Origin: Ureaplasma urealyticum serovar 8 str. ATCC 27618
Lineage (GTDB): Bacteria > Bacillota_I > Bacilli_A > Mycoplasmatales > Mycoplasmoidaceae
Length of the DNA: 64,000 nucleotides
Direction of reading: 5' to 3'
Assembly: GCF_000169535.1 (NCBI RefSeq)
Contig: NZ_AAYN02000002.1
Span: 488,642-552,641 of the forward strand
Part shown: piece after piece, positions 11,794 through 24,325 of the stretch
Numbering within the stretch: position 1 is the first letter of the stretch
Layout: every line of letters begins with the position of its first letter
Made by a program: the position numbers and the translations under genes
The notes under the pieces: generated by a model
The model's database searches: none
Told to the model about the DNA's origin: nothing
The model's input: only the letters and a program-made list of their open reading frames with translations

Positions 11794-11820
11794 TTAGCAA
11801 TCAGATATTGAGATTGCTAA
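11794..11820. promoter_or_regulatory. CIRCE-like operator upstream of dnaJ
   Basis: Perfect inverted repeat TTAGCAATC - 9 bases - GATTGCTAA. The architecture 9-9-9 is exactly that of CIRCE (consensus arms TTAGCACTC / GAGTGCTAA), with one changed base per arm. It overlaps the presumed -35 (TTGCTA on the minus strand) that is 18 bases upstream of TATAAT, so a bound HrcA would block RNA polymerase. hrcA itself is at 27203. Confidence 0.85.
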
Positions 11821-11843
11821 AATAATTGTAATCAACATTAAAA

Positions 11844-11866
11844 AAGAATAGTTATCAACTATTCTT
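11844..11866 (-). terminator. Terminator overlapping the end of the HTH gene
   Basis: Perfect 10-bp stem AAGAATAGTT / AACTATTCTT with a 3-base loop. On the minus strand it is followed by TTTTTT. The stop codon of the HTH gene (11859-11861) is inside the stem. Confidence 0.85.
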
Positions 11867-12329
11867 CATTTTCGCAATGTTCATGGCGATGTGCATCATA
11901 GTCATGATGACAAGGTTTACATAAATCCATTTTATTCATATAAAGATTAATTGTTTTGTAATTTAACTTAACATTATATTGAGTTTCAAGAATTTTTTGA
12001 ATTTTACGACATCCAACATAGTGTTTATGGCTTTTACAAATTTTTTCAATTAAATCCATATTTCTTTTTTTAATTGGACACACTTGATCAATTTTTAAAT
12101 CTTCTAATCATTTATAGTATCCAGAAATTGAAACATCAAACAATGGAATTAATTTCGTTAAATGCATTTGGTGATTTTTGATTAATTCATGAATCATTTT
12201 AAATTTCTCTTTTTTTGATTCATGATGGCGATAAGCATTAATCACCTTAATAATATGATTTTGCTCTCATTCTTCATAGTGATCAATTCTTAATGCTTTA
12301 GTATCAATATTATCGATGATTTTTGACAT
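11859..12329 (-). CDS. IS3-type OrfB N-terminal HTH remnant, possibly domesticated
   Basis: A 156-aa protein resembling the first part of IS3/IS150-family OrfB: a helix-turn-helix with VSISGYYKWL, then an HTH_21-like block (YVGCRKIQKIL, NYKTINLYMNKM). The catalytic rve (DDE) domain that should follow is absent; the protein ends in a His/Cys/Glu-rich tail (CHHDYDAHRHEHCENEE). It could bind DNA but not transpose. The frame is clean and its start overlaps the end of the upstream membrane gene by 20 bases, so the two are likely co-transcribed. GGGAG lies 11 bases before the ATG. No inverted repeats of an IS element were seen. Confidence 0.65.
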
Positions 12330-13230
12330 AAGCGAAATAACTCCCTTCTTGACTATACTTTATATTATATTTGTTTATATAAACTTTTTGCAAGTAATAA
12401 CGTATTAAATACCCTACCACAAAAATAGCATACATGAACAAACACATAACCAAAGCGTTTAAACGATAATCTAATTGCAAAACTTGTGCCACTGTACTAT
12501 ATTGAGCGTACACTGGTGAATATCAATCACCAAAACTAAATCCACTAGCGTTATTTTTCACATTAAAAATTACAATCATGACATTAACGTAAATAATATA
12601 GCCAATTAAAATAGTATGGATAATGATGTATATCCAATATATTTTAATTGTTTTACGTGTATTTACAAATAAATAAAAACCAAAAACACACAAATAAAAG
12701 TGTAAAGCAAAATAAATGGTATTAGGAGATTTACCAATGAAAACATAATTTATTAAATTCTCTCACCCAATTGCTTCATCACCAACTAATCCACCAACAA
12801 TTGTTAATAATCCAAAGCAAAAACATAAAAAACCTAAATAATTAACAATAATTTGTTTTTTATCAAAAATAGCGACAATAGAAATTAATACTGAAAAACA
12901 AGGACATCAATCCAATAAAAATGTACGGGAAAAGGTAATTGATGCTTCATATGAATTGATATAGTTAGCATATTTGTCATTTAAAGTTTTAATTATTTCC
13001 ATTTCATTACTAAAAAAATCTTTAGCACCTGGAGCTCATCGTAAACAACAAAAATAAATTAAAAAACTAATACTAATTAAAATATTAATAATTCATTTTG
13101 TGTTGATAAAATGATTTCATGTTCATCAATTAATTTTTTGTGTTTGAACTGGTTTAATAAAAAAATTACCTAAACCAATACAAATAATAGTCAAAATTGT
13201 AATGGCAATTAAAAAATAATTCGTTGACAA
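12310..13230 (-). CDS. Polytopic membrane protein, unrecognised
   Basis: A 306-aa integral membrane protein with about seven hydrophobic segments and many TGA-encoded Trp. The start is a TTG at 13230: GGGGAG sits eight bases upstream and no ATG or GTG is available. The loop GWENLINYVFIGKSPNTIYFALHFYL is broken by no motif I can name. It resembles the YwaF/DUF5378-like type of mollicute membrane protein only loosely. It runs into the IS3-type HTH gene with a 20-base overlap and diverges from ileS. Confidence 0.7.
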
Positions 13231-13255
13231 ATAACAAGCTCCCCTTATTTTTTAG

Positions 13256-13261
13256 TATAAT
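13256..13261 (+). promoter_or_regulatory. Candidate -10 box for ileS
   Basis: TATAAT in the 149-base gap between the divergent TTG-started membrane gene and ileS. It would give a leader of about 110 bases that contains the hairpin at 13313-13346. Confidence 0.4.
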
Positions 13262-13312
13262 TCTAGATATTAATTAGAATTAATTTATGTTTAATTTTAA
13301 TATATTATATTG

Positions 13313-13346
13313 CAACATTGCTATGATTCTTGCAATGTTGTTTTAT
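13313..13346 (+). promoter_or_regulatory. Hairpin with T tail in the ileS leader
   Basis: Perfect 9-bp stem CAACATTGC / GCAATGTTG, 10-base loop, followed by TTTTATT, 34 bases before the ileS ATG. It has the form of a factor-independent terminator placed inside the leader, so it may attenuate ileS-tsaD-metK. No T-box core sequence is present. Confidence 0.5.
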
Positions 13347-13379
13347 TGAATAAGCTAAATATAGAAGGAAAAAGAGAGT

Positions 13380-16082
13380 ATGAAAGATTATAAAAGCACC
13401 CTTAATATGCCTAGCACCGCTTTTGAAATGCGTGCTAATTTAAACATTAAAGAACCAAAAATTCAACAATTTTGAATTGAACATGGAATTTATGAAAAAT
13501 TATTAGCTAAAAACAAAGACAAAAAACCTTTTGTTTTACATGATGGACCACCATATGCTAATGGGAACATTCATATTGGGCATGCTTTAAACAAAATCTT
13601 AAAAGATTTTGTTGTTTCATATCATAATATGAATAATTACTACTCGCCTTATATCCCAGGATGAGATACACACGGTTTGCCAATTGAAGTAGCCTTATCT
13701 AAAAAAGTTAAATTGTCAAATTTAAGTGTTAACGAACGTCGTGAACAATGTAAGAAATATGCTTTAGAACAAGTTGATAATCAAATCCAACAATTTTTAA
13801 GATTAGGAATGGTTTCTGATTTTAAACAACGTTATTTAACTTTAGATCATAGTTATGAGATTGATCAACTAAAACTTTTTGCTAATATGTTAAAAAAAGG
13901 TTTTATTTATCAAGATTTTAAACCTGTTTTTTGATCATGATCATCACAAACAGCATTAGCAGAATCAGAAATTGAATATGGCGATCGTCAATCACCAGCC
14001 ATTTATGTAAAAATGCAAGTTGTTGATAGTAGTGAATTATTTAATGATAAACCAACATCATTTGTGATTTGAACAACAACTCCTTGAACACTACCAGCTA
14101 ATTTAGCAATCGCAATTCATCCTGAATTAACTTATAGTTTAATCGAATATAAAAACGAAAATTATGTAATTGCTAAATCACTCGTTGAAAGTTTTACTAA
14201 AAAAGTTGGTTTTGAAGATTATAAATTAATTAAAGATTTTAAAGCTAGTGCATTAGAAAAAATTAAATATATTTCACCAATTACTAAAAAACACGCTTTT
14301 ATTATTATGGATGAGTATGTTAGTGCTAATGATGGAACTGGATTAGTTCATAATGCGCCAGCATTTGGTCTAGAAGATTATTATGCATGTAAAAAATATG
14401 GTATTGAAACAGAAGTTATTATTGATCAGTTTGGTAAATATAATGCATTAGTTAATGATTCAGAATTAGAAAATATGTTTTATGAAGATGCTAATCAAGT
14501 TATCTTAGATCGTTTAATTTGTAATCAACTATTAATTCACCATGAATTAATTACCCATAGTGTAGCACATGATTGAAGAACAAAAAAACCAGTAATGTAT
14601 CGTGCAACAAAACAATGATTTGTTTCAATTGAAAAAATCTTACCTAATATCTTACAAACTCTAAAAAATGATGTTAAATCAACTAGTTTTAGAGGTATTG
14701 AAAGAATGCATGAAATGATTGTTAATCGTAAAGAATGATGCATTTCACGTCAACGTGTATGAGGTGTTCCTATTCCCATGATTTTTGATGAAAATCATGA
14801 AGCAATTATGGATCCTGATTTAGTTGAAAATATCATTAATGTCTTAAATGAAAAAGGCGTTAATGCATGATTTGATTTAGATGTTAATGCTTTTTTAACA
14901 CCTAAATATTTGAGTATGAAAAACAAAACTTTCTATAAAGAAAAAGACATTATGGATGTATGATTTGATTCAGGTAGTTCATACAATGTTTTACAACACT
15001 ATAATTTACCTTATCCAGCTGATGTATATTTAGAAGGTTATGATCAATACCGTGGTTGATTTAATTCTTCATTAATTACAGGAACCATTTTAAATAATAA
15101 AGCGCCTTATAAATATTTAGTAGCCCATGGAATGGTTTTAGATGGTGAAGGTTATAAAATGTCTAAATCAAAAGGAAATGTTGTTGATCCTTTAGATGTA
15201 TGTAAAGTTTATGGAGCAGATGTTTTAAGACTGTGAATTGCTAATTCAGATTATCAAAATGATACAAGAATTTCAGAAGAAATCCTAAAACAAAATGCTG
15301 AAATTTATCGTCGAATTAGAAACACTTTATTTAAATATTCACTATCAATTCTAAATGATTTTGAACCAAGCGTTGATTTTAGTTTTGATGTTCGTCAAGA
15401 AGACCAGTTTGTTTTAAACGAATTTAATGAATTACATTTAAAAGTTATTAAAGCATATGAAAGTTTTGATTATCAAACAATTGTTAAATTATTTAATAAA
15501 TTTATTTTAGATTTATCATCATGGTATTTTGAAAATATTAAAGATGATATGTATTGTTTAGCGGTTGATGATCCAATTCGGAAACAAATCCAATCAACAG
15601 TTTATTGAATTTTAAAAAACTCATTAATTGATTTAACACCAATTATTCCACACACAACAGAAGAAGCTTATTCATTTTTAAATGATGCTAATAAAAAAGA
15701 GTCAATTCGTTTAGAAGACTTTTATGATCAATCACAATTTCAATTTAAAAAAGGTATTGCCCATGTTAAAGCATTCTTTAGTATTAAAGATGAAATTTTT
15801 AACGAACTTGAAAATGCACGAAAAAATAATGTTTTAAAGAAAAATAATGAAGCATTAGTAACAATTGCTAAAAATCTAATTTTAGATGATTACTTATTAA
15901 ATAATCCAAAACTACTAGCTAAATGGTTTGGTGTTGCAAAAATTGAATTTACAAATACTACAAGTGTTGTTAATGCTAATTTTAAAAAATGCCTACGTTG
16001 TTGAAATCATTTTGCAGATGATGAAATGTATGATGATGAATTATCAATGAATTGTTATAAAGTGATTAATAAAATAAAATAA
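13380..16082 (+). CDS. ileS: Isoleucyl-tRNA synthetase
   Basis: A 900-aa class I aminoacyl-tRNA synthetase that charges tRNA-Ile. HIGH motif as HIGH at 65-68 ([10 protein letters not shown]), KMSKS at 593-597, and the large CP1 editing domain between them (TTPWTLPANLA). The C-terminus has one zinc-type knuckle (CLRCW) but the second Cys pair of many bacterial IleRS is reduced to a single Cys (SMNCYK). The start follows GGAAAAAGAGAG. It begins an operon with tsaD (8 bases downstream) and metK. Confidence 0.98.
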
Positions 16083-16090
16083 AATAAAAT

Positions 16091-17053
16091 ATGGAAGAAA
16101 AATATTTAATTTTAAGCATTGAATCAAGTTGTGATGAAACAAGTTTAGCATTATTTGAAAACAATAAATTAATTGCCCACAAAATTAGTAGTTCAGCCTC
16201 TGCACAAGCTTTTCATGGTGGTGTTGTTCCAGAATTAGCAAGTCGTTATCACGAACACAATATTAATCGTTTATTTGTAGATATTTTAAATGAAACAAAA
16301 ATTGATCCTTTAACAATTACTCATGTTGCATACACTGCTATGCCGGGTTTACCAGGTTGTTTACATGTTGGTAAAGTTTTTGCAAAACAATTAGCTTCAT
16401 TAATTAATGCAGAACTAGTACCTATAAATCATTTACATGCACATGTATTTAGTGCAAGTATTGATCAAGAATTAGTTTTTCCATTTTTAGGTCTTGTTGT
16501 TTCAGGTGGAGAGAGTTGTTTATATTTAGTGAGTGATTATGATCAAATTAAGATTTTAAATCAAACACAAGATGATGCAATTGGCGAATGTTATGATAAA
16601 GTAGCGCGTATTCTTGGTTGAAACTACCCTGGTGGACCAATTATTGATAAAAACTATCAAGAAGATTTAGCAACTTTAGAATTTATTAAATCCCAACCTG
16701 CTGCAAAAAATTTTAGTTTTAGTGGTCTAAAAACAGCAGTGATTAATTATGTTCATAACTCTAAGCAGAAAAAACTAGATTTTGATCCGATTGTGATTGC
16801 TTCAAGCTTTCAAAAATTTGCTATTAATGAAGTAATTAAAAAAGTTAAATACTATTTAGATTTATATCAATTAAAACGTTTAGCGATTGGTGGAGGCGTG
16901 TCAGCTAATAGTTTGTTACGTAAAAAAATTCGTGATTTAAACGTTATTTCATATATCCCCCAAATGATTTATACAGGTGACAATGCTGCTATGATTGGCG
17001 CTTATGCTTATGCTTTAATTAAAAATCATAAAAAATCAATATTAATAAAATAA
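16091..17053 (+). CDS. tsaD: tRNA threonylcarbamoyladenosine synthase subunit TsaD
   Basis: A 320-aa ASKHA-fold protein that transfers the threonylcarbamoyl group to A37 of ANN-decoding tRNAs. It begins ILSIESSCDETSLA (residues 7-20), carries the metal-binding histidines in NHLHAH (His114 and His118), and has GLVVSGGESCLYLV and the late GGGVSANSLLR and TGDNAAMIGAYA blocks. The length is usual. It lies between ileS and metK in one transcription unit. A TGA Trp near 16620 splits it in the standard code. Confidence 0.96.
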
Positions 17054-17067
17054 GTAAGGAAGAATAA

Positions 17068-18204
<1,137 letters not shown>

Positions 18205-18242
18205 AAAATGATATGGAATTTGATGTTCTCATATCATTTTTT
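18205..18242 (+). terminator. Terminator of ileS-tsaD-metK
   Basis: 11-bp stem AAAATGATATG / CATATCATTTT with a 14-base loop and a T tail, starting at the metK stop codon. Confidence 0.85.
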
Positions 18243-18254
18243 AAACTAATACAA

Positions 18255-18336
18255 TGGTGCTCAAGAAGGGACTCGAACCCTTATGATTTCTCGGTTGATT
18301 TTGAGTCAACTGCGTCTGCCATTTCGCCACTTGAGC
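18255..18336 (-). tRNA. tRNA-Leu (anticodon CAA)
   Basis: 82 bases folding as a cloverleaf: acceptor GCTCAAG / CTTGAGC, anticodon arm GTTGA-CTCAAAA-TCAAC giving anticodon CAA (reads UUG), a class II variable arm (CGAGAAATCAT), T arm AAGGG-TTCGAGT-CCCTT, and an encoded CCA end. The D loop contains the usual AAATGGCAGACGC. It lies between the metK terminator and mutM. Confidence 0.96.
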
Positions 18337-18398
18337 AAATTAAACTCTAATTATTATAGCAATTTTGAGTTTAAAAATATTAGTAATTAACAATAATA

Positions 18399-19232
18399 TT
18401 ATTTTTGATTTTGGCAATTTGAGCAATAATAAGTTCCACGTCCATTAACTTTTGTTTTTTGAATAATTGTGCCACAAGTTTGACATGGTTTTTTAGCGTG
18501 AGTGTGTACTAATAACATTTTTTGAAACATCCCTGTTTCATCATTGCCAAATTTATAAGTATGAATTGTTGTTCCTTTATTTTGGATTGATAATAATAAA
18601 ATTCTTTTAGCTTCTTTTGCAATATTTTCATAATCTTTTATTGTAAGATCTTTAGCTAAAGTAGTGGGAAAAATCTTAGTAGCAAACAAAATTTCATCAG
18701 CATAAATATTACCAATTCCAGAAACATTAGATTGGTCTAATAAAGCAGTTTTAATAGCTTTATTACTTTTTTTAAGTTTTTCATACAAGTATTGGGGCGT
18801 AAAATTAGCATCAAGAGGATCTAAAGCAATCTTTTTTAATTCTTTAGAATCTAAAAAAGATTCTTGTTCATAAATATGAAAAGTACCAAACTGACGTGTG
18901 TCATTATAACGTAGTTGCATTCCATTCTCAAATTCAATAATAATATGAGTATGCGCTAAATTAAATCACTCATCTTTTGGTTGGTAATAAAATTTTCCTT
19001 CCATTCGCAAATGCACACTTAATACTAAATTATTATCTAAAAAGAATAATAAGTATTTGCCAAGGCGTTTAATATTAGTAATTTTATGATTAACTAATAA
19101 ATTCTCAAATTCAGCAGGTGTTTTATTTTTTAAAATTTTTGGTAAATGGACAATTACTTTTTTAATTAATAAATTTAAAACATTAAGATTTAAATAATCA
19201 ACAATGGTTTGGACTTCTGGTAGTTCTGGCAT
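18399..19232 (-). CDS. mutM: Formamidopyrimidine-DNA glycosylase
   Basis: A 277-aa bifunctional DNA glycosylase/AP lyase that removes 8-oxoguanine and formamidopyrimidines. The N-terminus MPELPEVQT carries the catalytic Pro2 and Glu3 once Met is removed; this, plus AAGGAGG just upstream, fixes the start at 19232 and not at the in-frame ATG at 19256. QSNVSGIGNIYADEILF is the conserved H2TH helix and the C-terminus has the zinc finger CQTCG...YYCSNCQ. It is followed by nothing on this strand before the tRNA and preceded by the 5'-3' exonuclease gene. Confidence 0.97.
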
Positions 19233-19268
19233 TTTAAAATCCTCCTTAAATAGCATTTTAAATATACA

Positions 19269-20138
19269 CTATTTATAATAATTGTGCATATTATTTATTT
19301 TTAAAGATTCAAATAAAGTATCTAATTCTTGAATATTATAAGGCTTTAAAATAAAATTTTCTAATGTTTCATCTAATAATAAATCAGTTTGAATTGTTGC
19401 TATTTTTTTTGATAAAAAAGCCATTTTTTCATGTTCAATTAGCTTATTTTTAACACTAGGAGTTATTTCTTCTAAATTAGCATAAATATTTTCAAGATTA
19501 GTGTATTTTAAAATTAAATTAATAGCAGTTTTTGGTCCAATTCCTTTAACGCCAACTAAATTATCACTACTATCACCCACTAAACCTTTATAGTCAATGA
19601 TTTGTTTTGGAAGTAAACCATTATTTAATAGTGCAAAATTAGCTAAATTAATTTCTTGAACAATACTTGTCCCTGTTTTTAATAATTTAAGTTTTGTGTT
19701 TGGATTAATTAACTGTAGCATATCACGATCTGTACTATAAATGATGGTATCAATATTTGATTTACTCATTAAATTACTAAAAGAACCAACAAAATCATCA
19801 GCTTCAATTCCAGGTTGTGAAATAATATGAAAGCCCATAGCAGTAAAAAGTTTTTTTATATAAGGTAATTGAACAACTAATTTTTCATCCATTGGCTTGC
19901 GTGTTGCTTTATAAGCAGCATATTCTTGAGCACGAAAAGTTTTTTTAGAAGCATCTAGTGCAATTAAAGCGTAACTAAATTGATCTTCATTTAAAATTTT
20001 AAAAATCATTGAAGCAACTAATTTAATCGCATTAGTGGGCATTAATTGGTTTTCAACAGCTCATTCAGCTTGTTTATAAGTTGCGTGAAAAGCACGATAA
20101 ATTAATGAATTTCCATCGATTACAATTGCTTTTTTCAT
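19269..20138 (-). CDS. 5'-3' exonuclease (DNA polymerase I N-terminal type)
   Basis: A 289-aa stand-alone flap/5'-3' exonuclease, the domain that precedes the polymerase in PolA of other bacteria. Conserved acidic metal ligands are seen in [12 protein letters not shown] (Asp8), [21 protein letters not shown] and [24 protein letters not shown], which also holds the helix-hairpin-helix. There is no polymerase domain. It should remove RNA primers and repair flaps. It starts three bases after the dnaE stop (20142), so it belongs to the dnaE operon. Confidence 0.94.
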
Positions 20139-20141
20139 ATT

Positions 20142-23051
20142 CTAGACCCTTTGTTTAACACTTACAATAAAATTAAAATGATTTAATAATTTAACACCAA
20201 AAACATAAATTCCATTAATGTCAATTTCATCAACTAAATGCTTACTATTTTGAAAAATTGTTAATTTTTCTTTTTTGTTTTCAACTAGTACATCCAAATA
20301 AAAAATATCATTACCTTTTTTAGTTTTTGATTGCACGATATTTAAAACTTGAGCTACAATATTTACTTCATAATTTGTATTGATTTCATTAAAACTTTCA
20401 ATTTCATATTTTAAATTGCTATAATCAATTTCATTAGTATAATTTGTGTAATTTAAACTACTTAAATTAATTCCTAAATATTGAATTTCATCTTCTTGAA
20501 AACGTTCATTAATACTCATATCATTTGCATAATCTAAACCAACTAAATTTAAATCAAAAAAATGACCATTCAATCCTGTTTTCTCAAAAATTTCTTCTAA
20601 ATTATTTAATAAAAATAAACGATTAATTTCAAAGCTATCAAAAGCTCCAATGCGAATTAAAATTTCAATATTTTTTAAACTAATGTTACCTTTTTTTAAA
20701 GCATCAATATATGAAATATAATCACTTAATTCTGCATTTTCTAAAGCTAACTTAATTTTTTTAAGTAACTCATCACCAAAACCTTTAATTGTTTTAAAAC
20801 CAAAACGAATAATTTGTTTGTGATTATCAATGACAAAATCATTACTAAAATGTTGAATATCAGGTCCTTTAATACTAATATTAAAATCTTTAGCTTCATC
20901 TAAATAAGATAATAGTTTTTCTTTTGATGCACTCGTATGTGATAGTAAAACACTTAAAAATTCTAGTGGATAATAATGTTTTAAATAAGCTAATCAATAA
21001 CTAATGTATGAATATGCTAGTGAGTGAGAATGGTTAAATCCATAATGAGCAAATGAGAAAATATATTCAAAAATTTGGTTTACTAATGGTTGTTTATAAT
21101 TATTAGCTAAAGCACCATTAATAAAATCATCTTTTAGTTGCATTAAAATTTTTTCATCTTTTTTTGAAATTGCTCGACGGAAATTATCAGATGTTGCAAT
21201 ATCAAAATTAGCAATTGTTTTAACTAATTCAATCACTTGTTCTTGATAAATAATTATTCCATATGTTGGTTCTAAAATTTTTTTTGTTTGTTCATTTCAA
21301 TAACTAAATTCTTCACGTTTGAATCGTCGTTCAACAAATGTTTTAATATTTTGTTGTGGACCTGGTCTAAAAAGTGCTGAAACAATGGAAATATCTTCAA
21401 TATTTTGTGGCTTAACTTTTAATAAAACCTTTTTCATTCCAGGTGATTCTAATTGAAAAATACCATTTGTTTTAGCTTTTGCTAAATCTTGAAAAACAAA
21501 TTTATCATTGTAATCAATATTAAAAAGATCGATTTTTTTATTTTGTGTTTTATAAATCATTTTTAAAACATTATCAATAATTGTTAGGTTTTTTAAACCT
21601 AATAAATCCATTTTAATTAAACCAAAACGTTCTAAATACTCCATTGAATATTGTGATAAAGGACGATCATTAATGCCTAATTGAATTGGAATAATATTTG
21701 TAATTGAACTATTGCTTAAAATTATTCCAGCAGCATGTGTTCCAATTTGACGTGGAGCATGAATTAATTTTTTAGAAATTTCAAATAATTCTTTATGTAA
21801 AACATACATTTCTTTTAATGTCGCACTTTTTTTAATTGCTAAATCAATGTCTTCATCATAATCAGTTTTAATGTTTTTGCAAATTTTATCAATGACTTTT
21901 AAATCAATACCCAAAATCCGCCCCACATCACGAAGGGCCATTTTTGCTTTTAATCGTTGAAAAGTTACAATATAAGCAACGTGATCATTGCCATATTTTT
22001 CAAATAAATATTCAATGACTTGATCACGTTTTTCATCCATAATGTCAGTATCAATATCTGGCATACTTTTTCTTGTTGGATTTAAAAATCGTTCAAAGAT
22101 TAAATTATGTTTAATGGGATCAATATCAGTAATATACAAACAATACGCAACTAATGACCCAGCTGCACTTCCTCGACCAGGTCCTACAATAATTCCATTG
22201 CTTTTAGCATAATTTATAAAATCATAAACAATTAAAAAATAATCATCAAATTGTTTTTCACTAATAACATCTAACTCATATTTTAACCGTTGAGCATAAG
22301 CTTTTTTAACTTGCCCATCATGAGCGTTTAAACGTTGTTTTAATCCACTAATACACAATTGTTTTAAAATTTCACTCGAAACTGTTAAATTGTTTTTATC
22401 ATAAACAGGAATATTAATTGGTAGATCATGAATTTCAACTTGTAATTCATTTAAAACTTTATTTAAATTATCTAAAGCAATTGTTGAAAATAAAGATTGT
22501 GCTTCATGATCATTTAAAAAATAATTTTTATCAAATTCATGACAATCTATAAAATCATCTAATTTTAAATCATTTTTAATAGCAAGCATGGCTAAAAAAA
22601 CTGTTTTATCATTTTCTTGTGCATAAAAAACGCTTTGTAATGCAATAGCATTAGAAGCGTTTTGATTTTGGGCTTGATAAAAATTAGGGTTTTCAAAAAC
22701 TAAACCCCCTTTTTTACAAACAATAATTAAATCATCAAAATCTTCTTGAATTATAAATGTTGTATTTGTCATAATTCAAGATGATCATTTAATTAATTTT
22801 AAATAGCCATTATAATTTTTAGCATAAGCTACTAAAGTTGTGTTTTGATATTCAAATTCTAAACCAATGATGGGAATTAAATTATGTGCTTTCGCTTTAT
22901 CATAAAATTCAATACAACCATACATGTTATTTAAATCTGTTAAACAAACATATGGTTGATTATTATCTAATGCGTGTTGAATTAAATCATCAATACTTAA
23001 AGCGCTATTAAGTAAAGAATAATATGAGTGCACATTTAAATTAATAAACAT
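20142..23051 (-). CDS. dnaE: DNA polymerase III subunit alpha, DnaE type
   Basis: A 969-aa replicative polymerase. The PHP domain begins at residue 1 (FINLNVHSYYSLLNSAL). The catalytic palm has GPGRGSAAGSLVAY and PDIDTD with Asp332 and Asp334. The finger region (IGTHAAGIILS; DLLGLKN; FRPGPQ) and a shorter C-terminal OB-fold region follow. It is about 200 residues shorter than E. coli DnaE and lacks the PolC exonuclease. Four TGA Trp codons split it in the standard code. The start overlaps by one base with the stop of a small upstream gene and the stop is followed at once by the 5'-3' exonuclease. Confidence 0.96.
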
Positions 23052-23263
23052 TATAAATTTCGTTGTTTTTCTTTAATAATCTTTTTAATTTTTTCACGTG
23101 TTTTCTTATCAATTTTTTCATACTCTAAAATGTATGATAATTCTTCGATTGAATGTTGTTCATAAGGTTTTTGTTCATCAATATCATTAATATCAAAAAT
23201 TGATGTTTCTTGCACTTTTGAACGTTCAAATAACTTTTCAAAATCACTTTTTTTATCACTCAT
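23051..23263 (-). CDS. Small conserved hypothetical protein upstream of dnaE
   Basis: A 70-aa highly charged, helical protein (many Lys and Glu, ends KKIIKEKQRNL). It overlaps dnaE by one base and has AGGATG upstream, so it is very probably translated and coupled to the polymerase gene. No domain recognised; size and charge would suit a small accessory or binding protein, but that is a guess. Confidence 0.65.
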   Translation of the reverse strand: MSDKKSDFEKLFERSKVQETSIFDINDIDEQKPYEQHSIEELSYILEYEKIDKKTREKIKKIIKEKQRNL

Positions 23264-23349
23264 AATTTATTACACATCCTTATAAAAATTTCATTTGTTT
23301 ACTATCTAATATTATAAATAAAATTAGTTAGTAAATATATTATTTTTGA

Positions 23350-24315
23350 TTAATCAACAACCTCTTGATTTTTAATTAATAACTCAAGAGCTTTTAATAA
23401 ATCATTTAATTGATCAATATTAGCTAAACTACAACCTGCAGCTAAATCATGACCTCCTCCATTAAATTGATTAGCAACTAAACGCACTTTGTATTTATTA
23501 CTTCGTAATGAGACTTTATAAGTGTTCGTAGTTTCATCAAAATAAACAACAAATCAAATTGGATAGTTTTTAATATTACTTAATAAATAGACTTTATCGC
23601 CTCATCTTGTAAAATTATATTTTTGATTTCAGCTTTTATCAATATTTAAATAAGCAATTTGCTTATGTGTTTTAATGGTTTTAATTAATTCATTATCAAA
23701 TAAAATATCATCTAAATTACGTTCATACAATTGTTGATAAATTTGGTAGTGCTTCACATTGTTTTTAAAAAATCAAGCCATGATTTCATATGTAATATCA
23801 CTTACTTTATCATACATTAGCCGATTTGAATCAGTTGTTAAACCTAATAGTAAATAATTTAATGTTTTTACATCAAAGTTTAAATTAGTGTGCATTAGTG
23901 AATAAGCTAGCATTTCACAAGTAGCAATTGATTGATCATTAATATAAGTAAGATCAGTGTAAGATACTGTTTTTACATGATGATCAACTAAAATTGTTTT
24001 TTTAGCTAGTGTATGTTTTTGTGATAAAACTCGCTCTTGATTGGCTGTATCAACAATAAAAGCTAATGAACCTTCAATAAATTCATCTTCAACTTCATTT
24101 TTATCAAACGTAAAGAAATTTTTAAAATCATTTGGATTTAATGTGTTAATACCAACAATTTTAACTCTTGTGCCAAAAGTATTTAATTTTAAAATTCTTG
24201 CTAATGCAAAAGCTGATCCTAAAGCATCACAATCGGGATTTGTATGAACAAAAATACTAATTTTACTAAAACCATATGTTTGTTCAATTAACTTATTTAA
24301 CAAATCTTTTTGCAT
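23350..24315 (-). CDS. DHH/DHHA1 phosphoesterase, NrnA-like (oligoribonuclease or pAp phosphatase)
   Basis: A 321-aa two-domain enzyme. The DHH domain has VHTNPDCDALGSA (His24, Asp28, Asp30), IVDTAN and ILVDHH, all binding two manganese ions; the C-terminal DHHA1 domain ends with the substrate motif GGGHDLAAG. NrnA-type proteins degrade nanoRNAs and dephosphorylate pAp; some relatives cleave cyclic dinucleotides. The sequence does not tell which activity dominates. It follows thiI by 10 bases in the same direction. Confidence 0.92.
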
Positions 24316-24325
24316 AATAACTCTC

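Noticed and set aside
8662-13230. The two TTG-started polytopic proteins (8662-9858 and 12310-13230) as paralogues
   Set aside because: Both are Trp-rich membrane proteins with similar starts, but I could not line up shared motifs in order, so common descent is not supported.
13256-13379. T-box riboswitch upstream of ileS
   Set aside because: The leader is only about 110 bases and has none of the T-box core sequence; just one hairpin with a short T tail.
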